Position numbers and translations under genes: made by a program. A stretch of 64,000 bases of DNA. Origin: Paenibacillus sp. PvR098. GTDB lineage: Bacteria > Bacillota > Bacilli > Paenibacillales > NBRC-103111. Location of the stretch: assembly GCF_017833255.1 (NCBI RefSeq), contig NZ_JAFIBU010000001.1, positions 1,550,001-1,614,000 of the forward strand, in the 5' to 3' direction. Positions 53,216 through 62,273 of this stretch are shown here, piece by piece (the stretch's first letter is position 1; the number at the start of each line of letters is the position of its first letter). Under the pieces are notes generated by a model that had not been told where the DNA came from, ran no database searches, and saw nothing but the letters and a program-made list of their open reading frames with translations.

Positions 53216-53624
53216 ACAGTCCATAAATATACCAGCCACTCCATACTGCCAGTGCAATCCAAAGGGCAATTATGAGTGTGCCTGTGATCCAGTTCTTGGG
53301 TTTGCCTAATTTTCTTTGTTCCTCTGCCCTTGCTCTATATTCTTCAAGCACTTCTTTCGGAAACAGTCTAAGGGCAATGTAAACACCTAGCGGAACAAGA
53401 ATTAAATCATCTAGGTATCCAAGAATCGGTATAAAATCCGGTATCAAATCCACTGGACTAAACGCATATGCAACAACACAAATTGCAAATATTTTCGCAA
53501 ACAATGGTACTCGTGGGTCACGATACGCCAAATACATAACCATCAAATTTGATTTAAGTTTCTTTACCATCGTTTTCAATTTAATTAATAATGATTGCTT
53601 TTTTTCTTTTACGGTAACGTCCAT
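53208..53624 (-). CDS. YkvA-family (DUF1232) membrane-associated protein
   Basis: 138 residues. The DUF1232 core PLFAKIFAICVVAYAFSPVDLIPDFIPILGYLDDLILVP is clear, followed by a C-terminal membrane segment. Family members are common in Bacilli; function is not established. Start ATG 53624 with AAAGGA 10 bases upstream. Its stop codon falls inside the edge of repeat copy 1. Confidence 0.85.
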   Translation of the reverse strand: MDVTVKEKKQSLLIKLKTMVKKLKSNLMVMYLAYRDPRVPLFAKIFAICVVAYAFSPVDLIPDFIPILGYLDDLILVPLGVYIALRLFPKEVLEEYRARAEEQRKLGKPKNWITGTLIIALWIALAVWSGWYIYGLLK

Positions 53625-53704
53625 TATCAAATCATCCTTTTAGATGGAGTAATTCTACTTTAACACATTTGTATGCTCTAAAAGAGATGGTTATTTTATT
53701 ACGT

Positions 53705-53812
53705 TCATTAAACTATCCTGCCAGTTACTTCAATAAACCAGGGAGCAGCTGCCGTAGCCGGTCTGCTTCCTGGTTTGTTGCGCTATTGTTCTCCGTTAAC
53801 TTAATGAGTTGT
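53705..53812. repeat. Dispersed hairpin repeat, copy 2
   Basis: CTATCCTGCCAGTTACTTC, then stem AAACCAGGGAGCAG (53735-53748) / CTGCTTCCTGGTTT (53763-53776), then GCTATTGTTCTCCGTTAACTT. It can also act as terminator for the gene at 53892 on the minus strand. A further half-copy with CTGCCCGTTAGTTTAATAAA lies at 54340-54362. Confidence 0.6.
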
Positions 53813-53891
53813 GATACGATTCAGAGATTTTTTCATTAGGCAATATATTTCTGGTGATCGAACTGGAGTAATGGTTAATCTGATCGACATG

Positions 53892-54185
53892 TTATTTCGA
53901 TTTCTTAAAGGATAAACCAAGCTCCTCCAATGCGATTCTTAGCTTTGGAATCGTACTCGGACCGACTCCATGTAGCTTCAAGATATCCGACTCAGCATAC
54001 TCTGACAGGCGTTGGAGTGAGGTAATATCGTTCCGTTCAAGAGCCCTTCGGGCAGGTGCACCTATCCTGGAGAGAAAATCACTTTCGATCTCTCTTTCTG
54101 CCTCGCATATAGGGCAAGTTGGGCAATCAGAGCTTTTATAGTAGTTGTGACCATTTTTACAAGTCCTCAAGGTTGTATTCGCCAT
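53892..54185 (-). CDS. RNA polymerase alpha C-terminal-domain-like protein with zinc ribbon
   Basis: 97 residues. N-terminal CKNGH...CPTCPICEAE gives four cysteines for a small zinc ribbon; the rest (RIGAPARRALERNDITSLQRLSEYAESDILKLHGVGPSTIPKLRIALEELGLSF) is a helix-hairpin-helix module like alpha-CTD. Possible nucleic-acid binding regulator. ATG 54185 with AGGAGG; the open frame extends 24 codons upstream without a site. Such stand-alone alpha-CTD proteins occur in Bacillota; role unknown. Confidence 0.8.
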   Translation of the reverse strand: MANTTLRTCKNGHNYYKSSDCPTCPICEAEREIESDFLSRIGAPARRALERNDITSLQRLSEYAESDILKLHGVGPSTIPKLRIALEELGLSFKKSK

Positions 54186-54362
54186 CGTAATTGTCCTCCT
54201 TTTCATGAAACCCTTTATTCCCAAGTATAACATTTTGGAGTTTATTAAGTTTCTCATAAATTGCTTGATTGTACGTTTGGCTTACGAAGCTGAAAGACAC
54301 GAGGGACGCTTCATCAATGTCTTCAGCTTATTGAGCAATTCTGCCCGTTAGTTTAATAAAAA

Positions 54363-54857
54363 GAACGCTCCCGCGCCTTCGCTTGGGCTACGTCCTCCTC
54401 ATTAATTCCATTTCCAATTACCTATTAAAGGACGTACGCGAGTAGCATGTAGTGCTTAAACAGGGGACTTATCTTAACTAAGCACTAAGAAAATTCTTTA
54501 TTTTCTTAGTCTACAACTATTTTTTCTTAGTCTAATACTTTATTTTCTCTGAACAAATATGACTGAATCTCTTTCTTCGCATGATCTTCAAAGATAATCT
54601 GGTACAAAAAATTCACCGTCCCGTCCTCACACAAAGAAAGCCCGGCTGTGAACTCCGGGCTTTTCTTCTATATCCAATCGATCTCCCTGCAGTTAATGAA
54701 TTAATCCCGGGTTCCTGCTTCGCGTATTCCCTTTAAAAGTAGGTCTCAAGATGTACATCTGCTAGCACTAAAGGTAAAAATGTAAAGAATGGGACCCAAT
54801 TATGATACAGGGTCCTTTCACCTCTTCAATAAGTTTCCATCCTCTTCATTAAATATT
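54363..54857. other. Intergenic region with hairpins, no gene
   Basis: Contains an AT-rich hairpin CTAAGAAAAT / ATTTTCTTAG (54485-54509) whose right arm recurs as TTTTCTTAGTCTA at 54521-54533, and a terminator at 54638-54668. No reading frame with a ribosome site. Confidence 0.5.
54638..54668 (+). terminator. Rho-independent terminator (plus strand)
   Basis: AAGCCCGG / CCGGGCTT stem, 9-base loop, then TTTCTTCT. No plus-strand gene ends nearby, so it may terminate an unannotated transcript or block read-through. Confidence 0.65.
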
Positions 54858-55319
54858 CTACTCGATCTCTACAATCAGTTCTATTTCTATCGGTGTATTG
54901 AATGGCAATTCATTTGCGGAGACTGCCGAGCGGGCGTGTTTTCCTTTTTCCCCAAACACTTCGACGAGCAGGTCAGATGCTCCGTTAATGACATAAGGCT
55001 GCTCAACAAACCCCTCTGCTGAATTCACAAAGGCCAGCATCTTTACCACCTGCTTGATACGATCAAGGTCTCCAAGAAATTCCTTCAGTACTGTGATGAT
55101 GTTAATCATCCCTTGACGAGCAGCTTCTTTACCTAGTTCCAGCGTTAATTCAGATCCTACTTTTCCCTCATACATCAATTTCCCATTAACGCGGCAGTCA
55201 AATCCTGATGTGTAAACGAGATTGCCAACCTGCTTCACAAGAACATATTGGGCAATAGGTGCAGGCACTGTGCTGAGAATAATTCCTTTTTCTTCAAGAA
55301 CTTTTTCGATTTTTGCCAA
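54858..55319 (-). CDS. RidA-family (YjgF/YER057c/UK114) protein
   Basis: About 153 residues. LVYTSGFDCRVNGKLMYEGKVGSELTLELGKEAARQGMINIITVLKE...DRIKQVVKMLAFVNS is the Rid fold; family members deaminate reactive enamines/imines. The Rid1 arginine near the C-terminus is not evident, so this is one of the other Rid subgroups. Start TTG 55319 has AAGGAG 9 bases upstream; ATGs further up lack a site. It lies in an operon with AbgT and M20 genes, which suggests removal of imines from amino-compound breakdown (inference). Confidence 0.83.
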   Translation of the reverse strand: MAKIEKVLEEKGIILSTVPAPIAQYVLVKQVGNLVYTSGFDCRVNGKLMYEGKVGSELTLELGKEAARQGMINIITVLKEFLGDLDRIKQVVKMLAFVNSAEGFVEQPYVINGASDLLVEVFGEKGKHARSAVSANELPFNTPIEIELIVEIE

Positions 55320-55506
55320 GCGAGTCATCTCCTTCATAAAGTGTAGAGTAAGTAATAAGCGGATACAGCCTATCAATTACTGTCCATAAAAGAAGCTCAC
55401 ACGCCATTATCCTTTGAATGCGGCTTCAATTATTAACTTCAGATTTTCGCATGTTCCACGCCAAGAAACCCTGTCTTATAAGATAAAACGCTAACGAATA
55501 TTTATA

Positions 55507-57054
55507 TTACATTGATAATTGATAATCCATTTCGACCCCAGGTCCGAGAGGAAGCCCCAATACATACCAAACGATAAACATGGCAACATAAACCATCAAA
55601 AATGAGATGGAATAAGGCAATAGATTGGCTATCAAAGTTCCCATCCCGACATTTTTCTTGTATCTATGAACAAACCCCAACAAAATTACAAAATAAGGCA
55701 TCAGCGGTGAAACCGCATTGGAGATGGAGTCCCCGATTCGGTATGCCAAATAGGTAACCGAAGGATGTGTGTCCAGAAGCATGAACATCGGCACTAAAAT
55801 TGGTGCCATTAATGCCAATTTCCCCGCATGACTTGGCATAATGAGGTCCAGCAAAGCAGTAAACAAAATGGTAGCCAATATCAAGAAAAAGATGGGAATA
55901 CCCGAGGACTTCAATATCTCTGCCCCATTGATCGCAGAAATTAATCCGAGATTGGACCACTCCATGAATTTAATCAATTGGCTTAAAAAGATTGCTACTA
56001 GAATATATCCGGCAAACCCGCTTATTCCCTCTGTCATGATTCTAACTGCGTCTTTATCCGAACGAATGGATTTTGTTTTAATGCCATAAGCTAAGCCAGG
56101 GAAGAAAAATGCTCCCGCGACAATTAAAATAATGGAAGACATAAATGGAGAGTTGAGTACACTCCCGCCTTCTCCGCGCAATATTCCATTGGATGGAAGC
56201 ACAAGCAGTAAAATAACCACAATATATAAGAGCAGTGCGATCCCCGCATAGTTAAGCCCTGATGTTTCTTCCTTTGTAATTTCTGTTTTCTCTAAGATAA
56301 CTTCGTTCATCTCTTCCGAATTGTAATGTCCAAGCCGTGGCGAGACTATTTTTTCTGTTACAAAAAATGCTGTTAAAGGGAGAAGGAAAGCACTGATGAA
56401 CGTAAAATAAAAGTTGCTGACTATGGGAACGGATATTCCGGGATCAAGCAATCGAGCTGCTTGTTCGGTGAATCCGAATCCTACCACTTCCACTACACCC
56501 AGAAAAAAACTAGAAGCAAAGCCTGCCGCAACACTGCCATATGCTGCGATGATACCCACCAAGGGGTTTCTGCCCGTTGCGTAAAACAGCATCCCTGCTA
56601 ATGGAGGAAGAACCATGAAGCCTGCATCAGATGCCACACTGGAGCTGACGCCAACAAATACAACGACAAGAGTTAAGTATTTTGCTGACAAGTTCACGAA
56701 AAATCTGCGCAAAATGGTAGAAATTAAGCCCGTTTTCTCTAACATGGAAATACCAAGTATGATGATTAATATATCCGTTAACGGGCGAAATCCCATAATA
56801 TTAGTTTGAAAGCTCGTGAATACTTTTGCCAAGCCTTCTTTACTCAAAATGTTAAATGCCTGAACTTTCTCTTTTGTAACCGGATTGACAGCCTGCCAAT
56901 TAAACAAATGGCCTAAGTATGAAAACAGCAAAATGATGAAACAAAAAATCATAAAAAGAAATATAGGGTGTGGAAGTTTGTTCCCCAAAGCTTCAATCCA
57001 GCCCAGGAATCCTTTTTTATTACTGTTCTTGACTGCATTTGCTGGCATGCTCAT
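55507..57054 (-). CDS. AbgT-family transporter (p-aminobenzoyl-glutamate type)
   Basis: 515 residues with about 13 membrane segments. GWIEALGNKLPHPIFLFMIFC at the N-terminus, ASDAGFMVLPPLAG, and DLIMPSHAGKLALMAPILVPMF plus RIGDSISNAVSPLMPYF towards the C-terminus are AbgT signatures. Known members import p-aminobenzoyl-glutamate or export sulfonamides. Next to an M20 peptidase gene an import role fits: uptake of an acyl-amino acid and hydrolysis inside. ATG 57054 after AGGAGGAATT. Confidence 0.9.
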   Translation of the reverse strand: MSMPANAVKNSNKKGFLGWIEALGNKLPHPIFLFMIFCFIILLFSYLGHLFNWQAVNPVTKEKVQAFNILSKEGLAKVFTSFQTNIMGFRPLTDILIIILGISMLEKTGLISTILRRFFVNLSAKYLTLVVVFVGVSSSVASDAGFMVLPPLAGMLFYATGRNPLVGIIAAYGSVAAGFASSFFLGVVEVVGFGFTEQAARLLDPGISVPIVSNFYFTFISAFLLPLTAFFVTEKIVSPRLGHYNSEEMNEVILEKTEITKEETSGLNYAGIALLLYIVVILLLVLPSNGILRGEGGSVLNSPFMSSIILIVAGAFFFPGLAYGIKTKSIRSDKDAVRIMTEGISGFAGYILVAIFLSQLIKFMEWSNLGLISAINGAEILKSSGIPIFFLILATILFTALLDLIMPSHAGKLALMAPILVPMFMLLDTHPSVTYLAYRIGDSISNAVSPLMPYFVILLGFVHRYKKNVGMGTLIANLLPYSISFLMVYVAMFIVWYVLGLPLGPGVEMDYQLSM

Positions 57055-57128
57055 GTTAATTCCTCCTGTTGATAATGTGTTTACATATCTTCATTATCTC
57101 AATGCACAGAGCAATGTCCGTCATCCGC

Positions 57129-58373
57129 TTATTCATAGGTTTCTTCAAAACCACAGAATTCTAATGCAGTAAGTACATACAAAATAACAGCAGGAACAAG
57201 TTGGGAAATCTCAATCGACTCTTTGTCGGAATGAGCATAGCTTATGTCTCCCGGTCCCAAGAGCAAGGTCGGAATGCCTCCTAATCCATATAACAATCCT
57301 GAATCCGCCCAGAAATTTACCCCTTTCACTTCCTGATTATGGCCTAATATATGACGGAGATGTTTACTTGCAATTTGAACCAAATCATGATTGGAATCAA
57401 TCTCCATCGGGGGCCGCGGCATTGGGATATAATTTACATTCACCTCTATATTAGACATCGTTCTCTTAACACTTTCTGCAGCCTTGCGAACATCTTCAGT
57501 CACTTGTTCGATCGTTTGATCGGGATTCCAACGGATATCTATATATACCTTGCAGTTATCCGGAACAGTGCCGGCGAATGTGTCGCTTTCTCCCAATAGA
57601 AACGGCTTATTGCCTTGGGCACACCCTTGAATCAATCCAACGTTTATGGTGGGTGCTCCCACCAATGGATGGTTAAGCTGTGAATATGCAGGTATTAGTT
57701 CATTTTGAATTGTGTGTATAAAGCAAGCAGCCGCATAAATCGCATTAACCCCTATCTCAGGTGCACTTGAATGAGCCGATTTCCCTTTAAACTCAACTTC
57801 AAAATAATCAATCCCCTTATGGGCTGCTACAGGATGGAGTAAAGTTGGCTCACCAACAATAGCTGCATCGGTTGTGGGACCATGTTGGATCAAGTGACGC
57901 GAACCTTTACTGCTAGCCGCATCTTCATCAATCACGCCGGCAAATATAAGATCACCTTTTAATTTAATCCCTAGACGGTTCAAAATGATTAACGCGTAAG
58001 CCATTGTACCGACACCAGATTTCATATCTGCAGATCCTCTGCCGTGCAATACCCCATTTTGAATCTGGGCAGAGAACGGATCCTCCATGCCAAACGGGGG
58101 TACTGTGTCAATATGTCCATTGAGCATCAAGCTCCTTCCCCCGCCTGTTCCCTTCAAGCTCGCAATTACATTTTCTCGGCCGTCAATCACCTCCTGCAAA
58201 TAGGACTCAATTCCTTCATGATCAAAAATCTCTTTTAATTTCTTTGCGATTTCTTTTTCTCTTCCCGTATTAGCCCAATGGCTGGGAATCATCACTAATG
58301 TCCGTACTAACTCTAAAATTTCATCTTTATCTACCGCTTGCAGGACAGATTGATATAAGTCTTCTGATATCAA
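57129..58373 (-). CDS. M20-family metallopeptidase (ArgE/DapE/carboxypeptidase G2 type)
   Basis: 414 residues. His87 and Asp89 in LNGHIDT, Asp116 in GRGSADMKSG, Glu150 and Asp151 in VIDEDAASS, and a late His in SYAHSDKE make the di-zinc site; the dimerisation domain starts at about residue 190 (IDYFEVEFKGKSAHSS). It hydrolyses an N-acyl amino acid or amidated glutamate; with AbgT this resembles the abgAB/abgT arrangement but with a single hydrolase. Start TTG 58373 with AGGAGG 8 bases upstream. First gene of the operon with AbgT and RidA. Confidence 0.88.
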   Translation of the reverse strand: MISEDLYQSVLQAVDKDEILELVRTLVMIPSHWANTGREKEIAKKLKEIFDHEGIESYLQEVIDGRENVIASLKGTGGGRSLMLNGHIDTVPPFGMEDPFSAQIQNGVLHGRGSADMKSGVGTMAYALIILNRLGIKLKGDLIFAGVIDEDAASSKGSRHLIQHGPTTDAAIVGEPTLLHPVAAHKGIDYFEVEFKGKSAHSSAPEIGVNAIYAAACFIHTIQNELIPAYSQLNHPLVGAPTINVGLIQGCAQGNKPFLLGESDTFAGTVPDNCKVYIDIRWNPDQTIEQVTEDVRKAAESVKRTMSNIEVNVNYIPMPRPPMEIDSNHDLVQIASKHLRHILGHNQEVKGVNFWADSGLLYGLGGIPTLLLGPGDISYAHSDKESIEISQLVPAVILYVLTALEFCGFEETYE

Positions 58374-58728
58374 AGGGTATCCCTCCTGATCAGTTTTTTG
58401 ATTTTACTGTGGTGATAATGGTCTTATATATAGTAAGAATTCCAATGCATATTACAAATTTTTTTTAATCCAAACTAATTTTTTTTCTGAAATGAATCTC
58501 GCCGGATAATTCTTCATAGATTAAAATAACCGCCGTATCCTTTACGACCGATCTTGTGTAATAAAGTATAGTAATTGGATTCAATGATCATCGCTTTCGC
58601 TGACCATTGAATGTTTCCTATCGAATTTTATGGATGAGTCGATTATTGAGAGCTGGATCTTCCTGTGATCACAATGAAATTGACTTCTCTAGGCAAATCA
58701 CTTTATTTAGAAATTGGAGTGAATAAGG
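58374..58728. other. Divergent promoter region between M20 and YheO-type regulator genes
   Basis: 355 AT-rich bases. TATATA-rich sequence at 58420-58435 could hold the M20 operon promoter on the minus strand. No strong palindrome was recognised. Confidence 0.35.
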
Positions 58729-59367
58729 TTGAACCATGTTGGTGAAGAAAAAAAATTTCTATCCTCTTTAATGCGAGGTATAACTGCTCAGTTTGGAGAC
58801 AAATGTGAAGTTGTGCTGCACGACTTGACAGGCGGTTACGAGCACACGATTGTAGCGATCGAAAATGGACATATTACAGGCCGCAGGGTTGGGGATCCTG
58901 GCAGCAACCTTGGGTTAGAAGTTTTAAGGGGGACCGTGCAGGATGGTGATCGGTACAATTACGTCACACAGACCAAAGATGGAAGGATCCTTCGCTCTAC
59001 TTCCATTTATATTAAAAATGACGAGAACCAAACCATTGGCGCCCTTTGTATAAACTTTGATATATCCGAATTGCTGGCTGCAGAAAATACGATAAAATCG
59101 TTAACAATGCACAGCTTTGATCAGGAGGTAAGAGAAACATTTGTCACTGACGTCAATGAGCTGTTGGATTTCTTGCTGCAGGAATGTCAGAATGAAATCG
59201 GAAAACCAGTATCCCTTATGAGCAAAGACGAAAAAAGCAAAGCAATCGAGTTTTTGGATAGAAAGGGTGCTTTCTTGATAAAAAAATCTGGTGAAAAGGT
59301 ATGCAGCTTTTTTGATATATCTAAATTTACTTTATACAGCATTTTGGAAGGCGTCCGCACAGAATGA
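58729..59367 (+). CDS. YheO-type PAS/HTH transcriptional regulator
   Basis: 212 residues. N-terminal YheO-like PAS domain (about 1-120: QFGDKCEVVLHDLTGGYEHTIVAIENGHITGRRVGDP, then DGRILRSTSIYIKNDENQTIGALCINFDIS) and C-terminal DauR-like helix-turn-helix (DEKSKAIEFLDRKGAFLIKKSGEKVCSFFDISKFTLYSILEGV). DauR in Pseudomonas controls amino-acid catabolism; here it stands divergent from the M20/AbgT/RidA operon and likely controls it. Start TTG 58729 with GGAG upstream. Terminator at 59463. Confidence 0.86.
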   Translation: MNHVGEEKKFLSSLMRGITAQFGDKCEVVLHDLTGGYEHTIVAIENGHITGRRVGDPGSNLGLEVLRGTVQDGDRYNYVTQTKDGRILRSTSIYIKNDENQTIGALCINFDISELLAAENTIKSLTMHSFDQEVRETFVTDVNELLDFLLQECQNEIGKPVSLMSKDEKSKAIEFLDRKGAFLIKKSGEKVCSFFDISKFTLYSILEGVRTE

Positions 59368-59462
59368 CACACTGGCTGTAACCCTTGCTTTTTCTCCTCT
59401 GTCTATAGCATTTTCGGAAAATCCCCTTCTTAGCCATTACAATACACTAACTTTTTTTAAAA

Positions 59463-59501
59463 AAACGAGGTCTAGTGGAGATTCCCACTAAGACCTCGTT
59501 T
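59463..59501. terminator. Strong bidirectional terminator
   Basis: AAACGAGGTCT-AGTGG against CCACT-A-AGACCTCGTTT, about 16 bp with one bulge, with A/T runs on both sides. Ends the YheO-type regulator transcript and any minus-strand transcript from the remnant at 59540. Confidence 0.85.
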
Positions 59502-59539
59502 CGTATTAAACGATTCAAACAAGGCATTAGAATCAGCTA

Positions 59540-59760
59540 TTACCAAACAAAAGGAGCAGGCAGAAAGAGTAAAAATCCCTTTACGAAACTCCATACAAAA
59601 GTCCCTATGGCACCAACCAGTGCCACCATGATGGCTATGAAACTGGACAGCAAGCCAATTTGTATGATCTTCTATCAAACTATCAACATCCATTTTCAGT
59701 AATTCTACATTTTCAATTTTGTCACCCTTGAATCTGATTTGAAGGGTTTCTACTCTATTT
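59540..59760 (-). pseudogene. Remnant of a small membrane-protein gene (frameshifted)
   Basis: Two overlapping minus frames look coding in turn. The first reads RVETLQIRFKGDKIENVELL then KMDVDSLIED; near 59670 coding character passes to another frame, reading IIQIGLLSSFIAIM then VALVGAIGTFVWSF to LFLPAPFVW-stop, a convincing membrane helix. No start codon with a ribosome site precedes the first part. I read it as one decayed gene of about 70 codons. Function unknown. Confidence 0.4.
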
Positions 59761-59864
59761 AATTATACAATGCTTCAAAGTAAAAAATCCCTTCAATGTA
59801 AATGTTGGATCGCTTCATGCGAACCTTTATCTACTTTAGCAGGGATCATCATATCAAGTCATAT

Positions 59865-61178
59865 TTATTTTTGTGGAACCAGAATACCCGTATCTTTTGC
59901 GCCAAGCTCCGATGTTTTCATATCGGGCTCTAACGAAAGCGGAGACAACGCTTTCGTCTGATCGATATAAATAAAAGCGTCATAACGCTTCGAAATGATT
60001 GTAGGAACGTAATTTCCGTATTCCCTCTGAGGGTGGTACACGACGCCGATTGCCCGGTGACCGATGGTGGTCTCCTCCAAAACGGACTCCTTTTTGTCGA
60101 AAAAGATCAGCTTGTCCTCGGCCCCGTCCCGGTGCAGTAGTTCCTCCCAGCTATTCGAGACAGCCGGCGGCACGCGCATTTCCTCCAGCGGAGCCCCCCA
60201 AGCCTTACCTGCTATGACAGTGCCCTCATACGTACCGAAGCCGATGGCATATACGTCCTTGCCATGATTCTCCCGAAGCAGTTGACCAACATTGACCATC
60301 CCCTCCTCCACCATATCCGTCGCCCGAGCATCCCCAATATGGGTATTATGTTCCCAAACGACGGTACGAGCACCCTCGCCGTGAAATTCCATCAATTTCT
60401 CCAAAACCTCCACCATGTGGCGATCCCGTATATTCCATGAATCGGAATCATGACGGATCATCGTTCGGTAGTACGCCTCCGCTCCCTTCACCGCCAGCGC
60501 GTTCAGTTCGGCGCTAAGCGTCTTCTCCTGATCTTGCGGATGGACATCCTTCCATTTATCCTGCAACCGGTGAAGAAGGTCGACAACATCGTCCTCGCAG
60601 CCTTCCCCGTATAGAGAAGCCGAAATTCCGTACGATTGCTCGTCCCCGCCGTAAGGCTCGAAGCACTCAAAGGTTCGTATAGCCGCTTGCAGGTCTGCGC
60701 GGTCCTTCGTACTGAGATATTTCAGTATTTCGTTCATTGATTCCCAAAGACTATACAAATCAATCCCGTAGAAACCGACCTTCTCCTTGTAGGACTTGTC
60801 AGCATTATACTGACGAAGCCATTCCGCAAACGCCAGGATTTCTTGGTTCGCCCACATCCAGGTAGGCCATCGATTGAAATCCTTTAACGCTTCCCTCGCA
60901 TCGTCTCCGGTATCGGGGTACCCTTTCACGTAACGGTTCAACGTATAGCATGAGGGCCAATCCCCTTCGACCGCTATGAATCGGAAACCTTTTTCCGTAA
61001 TAAGACGTTTCGACAGCTCTGCACGAACGGTATAAAACTCCGAGGTTCCATGAGAAGCTTCGCCGAGTAACACGTATTTGGCATCGCCTGCCTGATCGAT
61101 CAGCCGGTTCGTTTCTTCCCCTCTAACAAAAGGTCTTGCCAGCTTACGAATGGAATGCATAATCAACTTGTCATTCAT
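59865..61178 (-). CDS. Erythromycin-esterase family protein
   Basis: 437 residues. VLLGEASHGTSEFY (Glu40, His43) and RFIAVEGDWPSCYTLNRYV (Glu71) carry the catalytic residues of the EreA/B fold, with VWEHNTHIGDARATDM later. Most members, like the Bacillus succinoglycan-biosynthesis-like or BcR135/136 proteins, do not hydrolyse macrolides, so a resistance role is not implied. ATG 61178 with GAGGGTAAAGG. Its base composition is visibly richer in GC than the flanking remnants. Monocistronic. Confidence 0.88.
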   Translation of the reverse strand: MNDKLIMHSIRKLARPFVRGEETNRLIDQAGDAKYVLLGEASHGTSEFYTVRAELSKRLITEKGFRFIAVEGDWPSCYTLNRYVKGYPDTGDDAREALKDFNRWPTWMWANQEILAFAEWLRQYNADKSYKEKVGFYGIDLYSLWESMNEILKYLSTKDRADLQAAIRTFECFEPYGGDEQSYGISASLYGEGCEDDVVDLLHRLQDKWKDVHPQDQEKTLSAELNALAVKGAEAYYRTMIRHDSDSWNIRDRHMVEVLEKLMEFHGEGARTVVWEHNTHIGDARATDMVEEGMVNVGQLLRENHGKDVYAIGFGTYEGTVIAGKAWGAPLEEMRVPPAVSNSWEELLHRDGAEDKLIFFDKKESVLEETTIGHRAIGVVYHPQREYGNYVPTIISKRYDAFIYIDQTKALSPLSLEPDMKTSELGAKDTGILVPQK

Positions 61179-61298
61179 CAACCTTTACCCTCGCAGTTCT
61201 GTCGGATTATTTCTACCAAAGTTTGCACGTATCCGGAACAAAACATGCATTGTGCCGTTCAATAACAATGTAAGTCAAAGGCGAGAATCCCGCTTGGG

Positions 61299-61589
61299 TT
61301 AGTTGTAACCCTTGTCCCCGTAGGGCTGAAGTTTTTTATTCCAAAGGCCGAGTAGCGCGTTTACCTCTTCCCGATACGTTTTCAGTCCGGATAAGTCGGT
61401 TAATATTTTATATTCTGTAATCGCATTCATATTCGTCTGCTTCAAGAAGTCCAGCCGGTTTATGGAGCCGTCCAGGTCCATGCTGCCGTCTACGAATATT
61501 TTACCGTTCTTCACATTTCCGATCTGATAAACGCCCATCGGCCGAAACGTTTGTTTGTAAGCTGTGGCGAACTTTTTTTCTAGTGCCAA
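61299..61589 (-). CDS. GIY-YIG-like nuclease family protein, degenerate
   Basis: 96 residues. MGVYQIGNVKNGKIFVDGSMDLDGSINRLDFL resembles small Paenibacillus GIY-YIG proteins: GVY (19-21) for GIY, FV-D-G (32-35) for YIG and Asn44-Arg45 for the catalytic Arg; the C-terminal KLQPYGDKGYN is also typical. The middle is short and the YIG motif is changed, so catalysis is doubtful. TTG 61589 has AGGAGG 7 bases upstream; an ATG 9 codons earlier includes that site. Alternatives: a non-catalytic DNA-binding descendant. Confidence 0.6.
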   Translation of the reverse strand: MALEKKFATAYKQTFRPMGVYQIGNVKNGKIFVDGSMDLDGSINRLDFLKQTNMNAITEYKILTDLSGLKTYREEVNALLGLWNKKLQPYGDKGYN

Positions 61590-61631
61590 GAGTCTTCCTC
61601 CTATCGTACCATTCATTAATGCCCATATCCT

Positions 61632-61898
61632 TCAAAATTCTTGATAAAGTACCCAACCGTTTTCCAATAAGCTCATCATTATCACTGAGAGCTTGGCTGA
61701 ACAGTTAGTATCCTCGTTAATCCTTTCGTTATCCGTACATACGGCCACTGTCATTGCATCCCCTTGTAAACCGACTCTATCAATAACGGGATTTTGGGGA
61801 TCCTGCACAAGTAAGCTGTCGTAACCGGTTAAAGTTATCGTAGTGCCATTCCCATTTACTACTGCGTTTTGAAGCGTTTGTTCTTTCGGATTACTCCC
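61632..61898 (-). pseudogene. Fragment of an unidentified gene (85 codons, no start)
   Basis: The minus frame from 61889 to the TGA at 61632 is open and looks coding (NGNGTTITLTGYDSLLVQDP, GLQGDAMTVAVCTDNERI, MSLLENGWVLYQEF) but no ATG/GTG/TTG with a ribosome site begins it; a stop lies five codons upstream. It looks like the C-terminal end of a lost gene. Not recognised. Confidence 0.4.
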
Positions 61899-61997
61899 TC
61901 TTTATAGAATCACTTTTCTCCGGATAACTCTCTAAATCACAGGATTTCATTATGTTCTTTTGGCTAAAGACAATTACCGCATGGGACAAAGTTGTAG

Positions 61998-62273
61998 TTA
62001 AAGAAATATATGGATCTCCTGAAAGGCAATAATACGTCCACCTAAGTCACCTTTAGGTAAAAAATGGTTACTAAGGTAAAGTATGATCTGTAAGAGTTCC
62101 TCACGCTCAAAGAAATCTACACGGAGCGTCGATAGTTCCGGACTGCTGGGATAAAATGCAAACCACTTTCTCATACGATGTGTGAGATGATGGAGGTGAA
62201 TGTCATACCCAAAAATAGTGCCGATCCCAAAATGGACCGCGCAGATAATCGTGCAGATAAGAAAGACAATCAA
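61998..62273 (-). CDS. Hypothetical protein overlapping the ABC permease stop
   Basis: 91 residues, N-terminal hydrophobic segment (MIVFLICTIICAVHFGIGTIFGY) then HLHHLTHRMRKWFAFYPSS and a charged stretch. Its ATG overlaps the permease stop by ATGA, which would allow coupling, but no family is recognised and the position is where an ssuB-type ATPase gene would be expected. Could be spurious or a remnant. Confidence 0.3.
   Translation of the reverse strand: MIVFLICTIICAVHFGIGTIFGYDIHLHHLTHRMRKWFAFYPSSPELSTLRVDFFEREELLQIILYLSNHFLPKGDLGGRIIAFQEIHIFL

Noticed and set aside
59865-61178. Macrolide resistance gene
   Set aside because: The family is broad and most members do not act on macrolides; sequence alone does not support a resistance claim.
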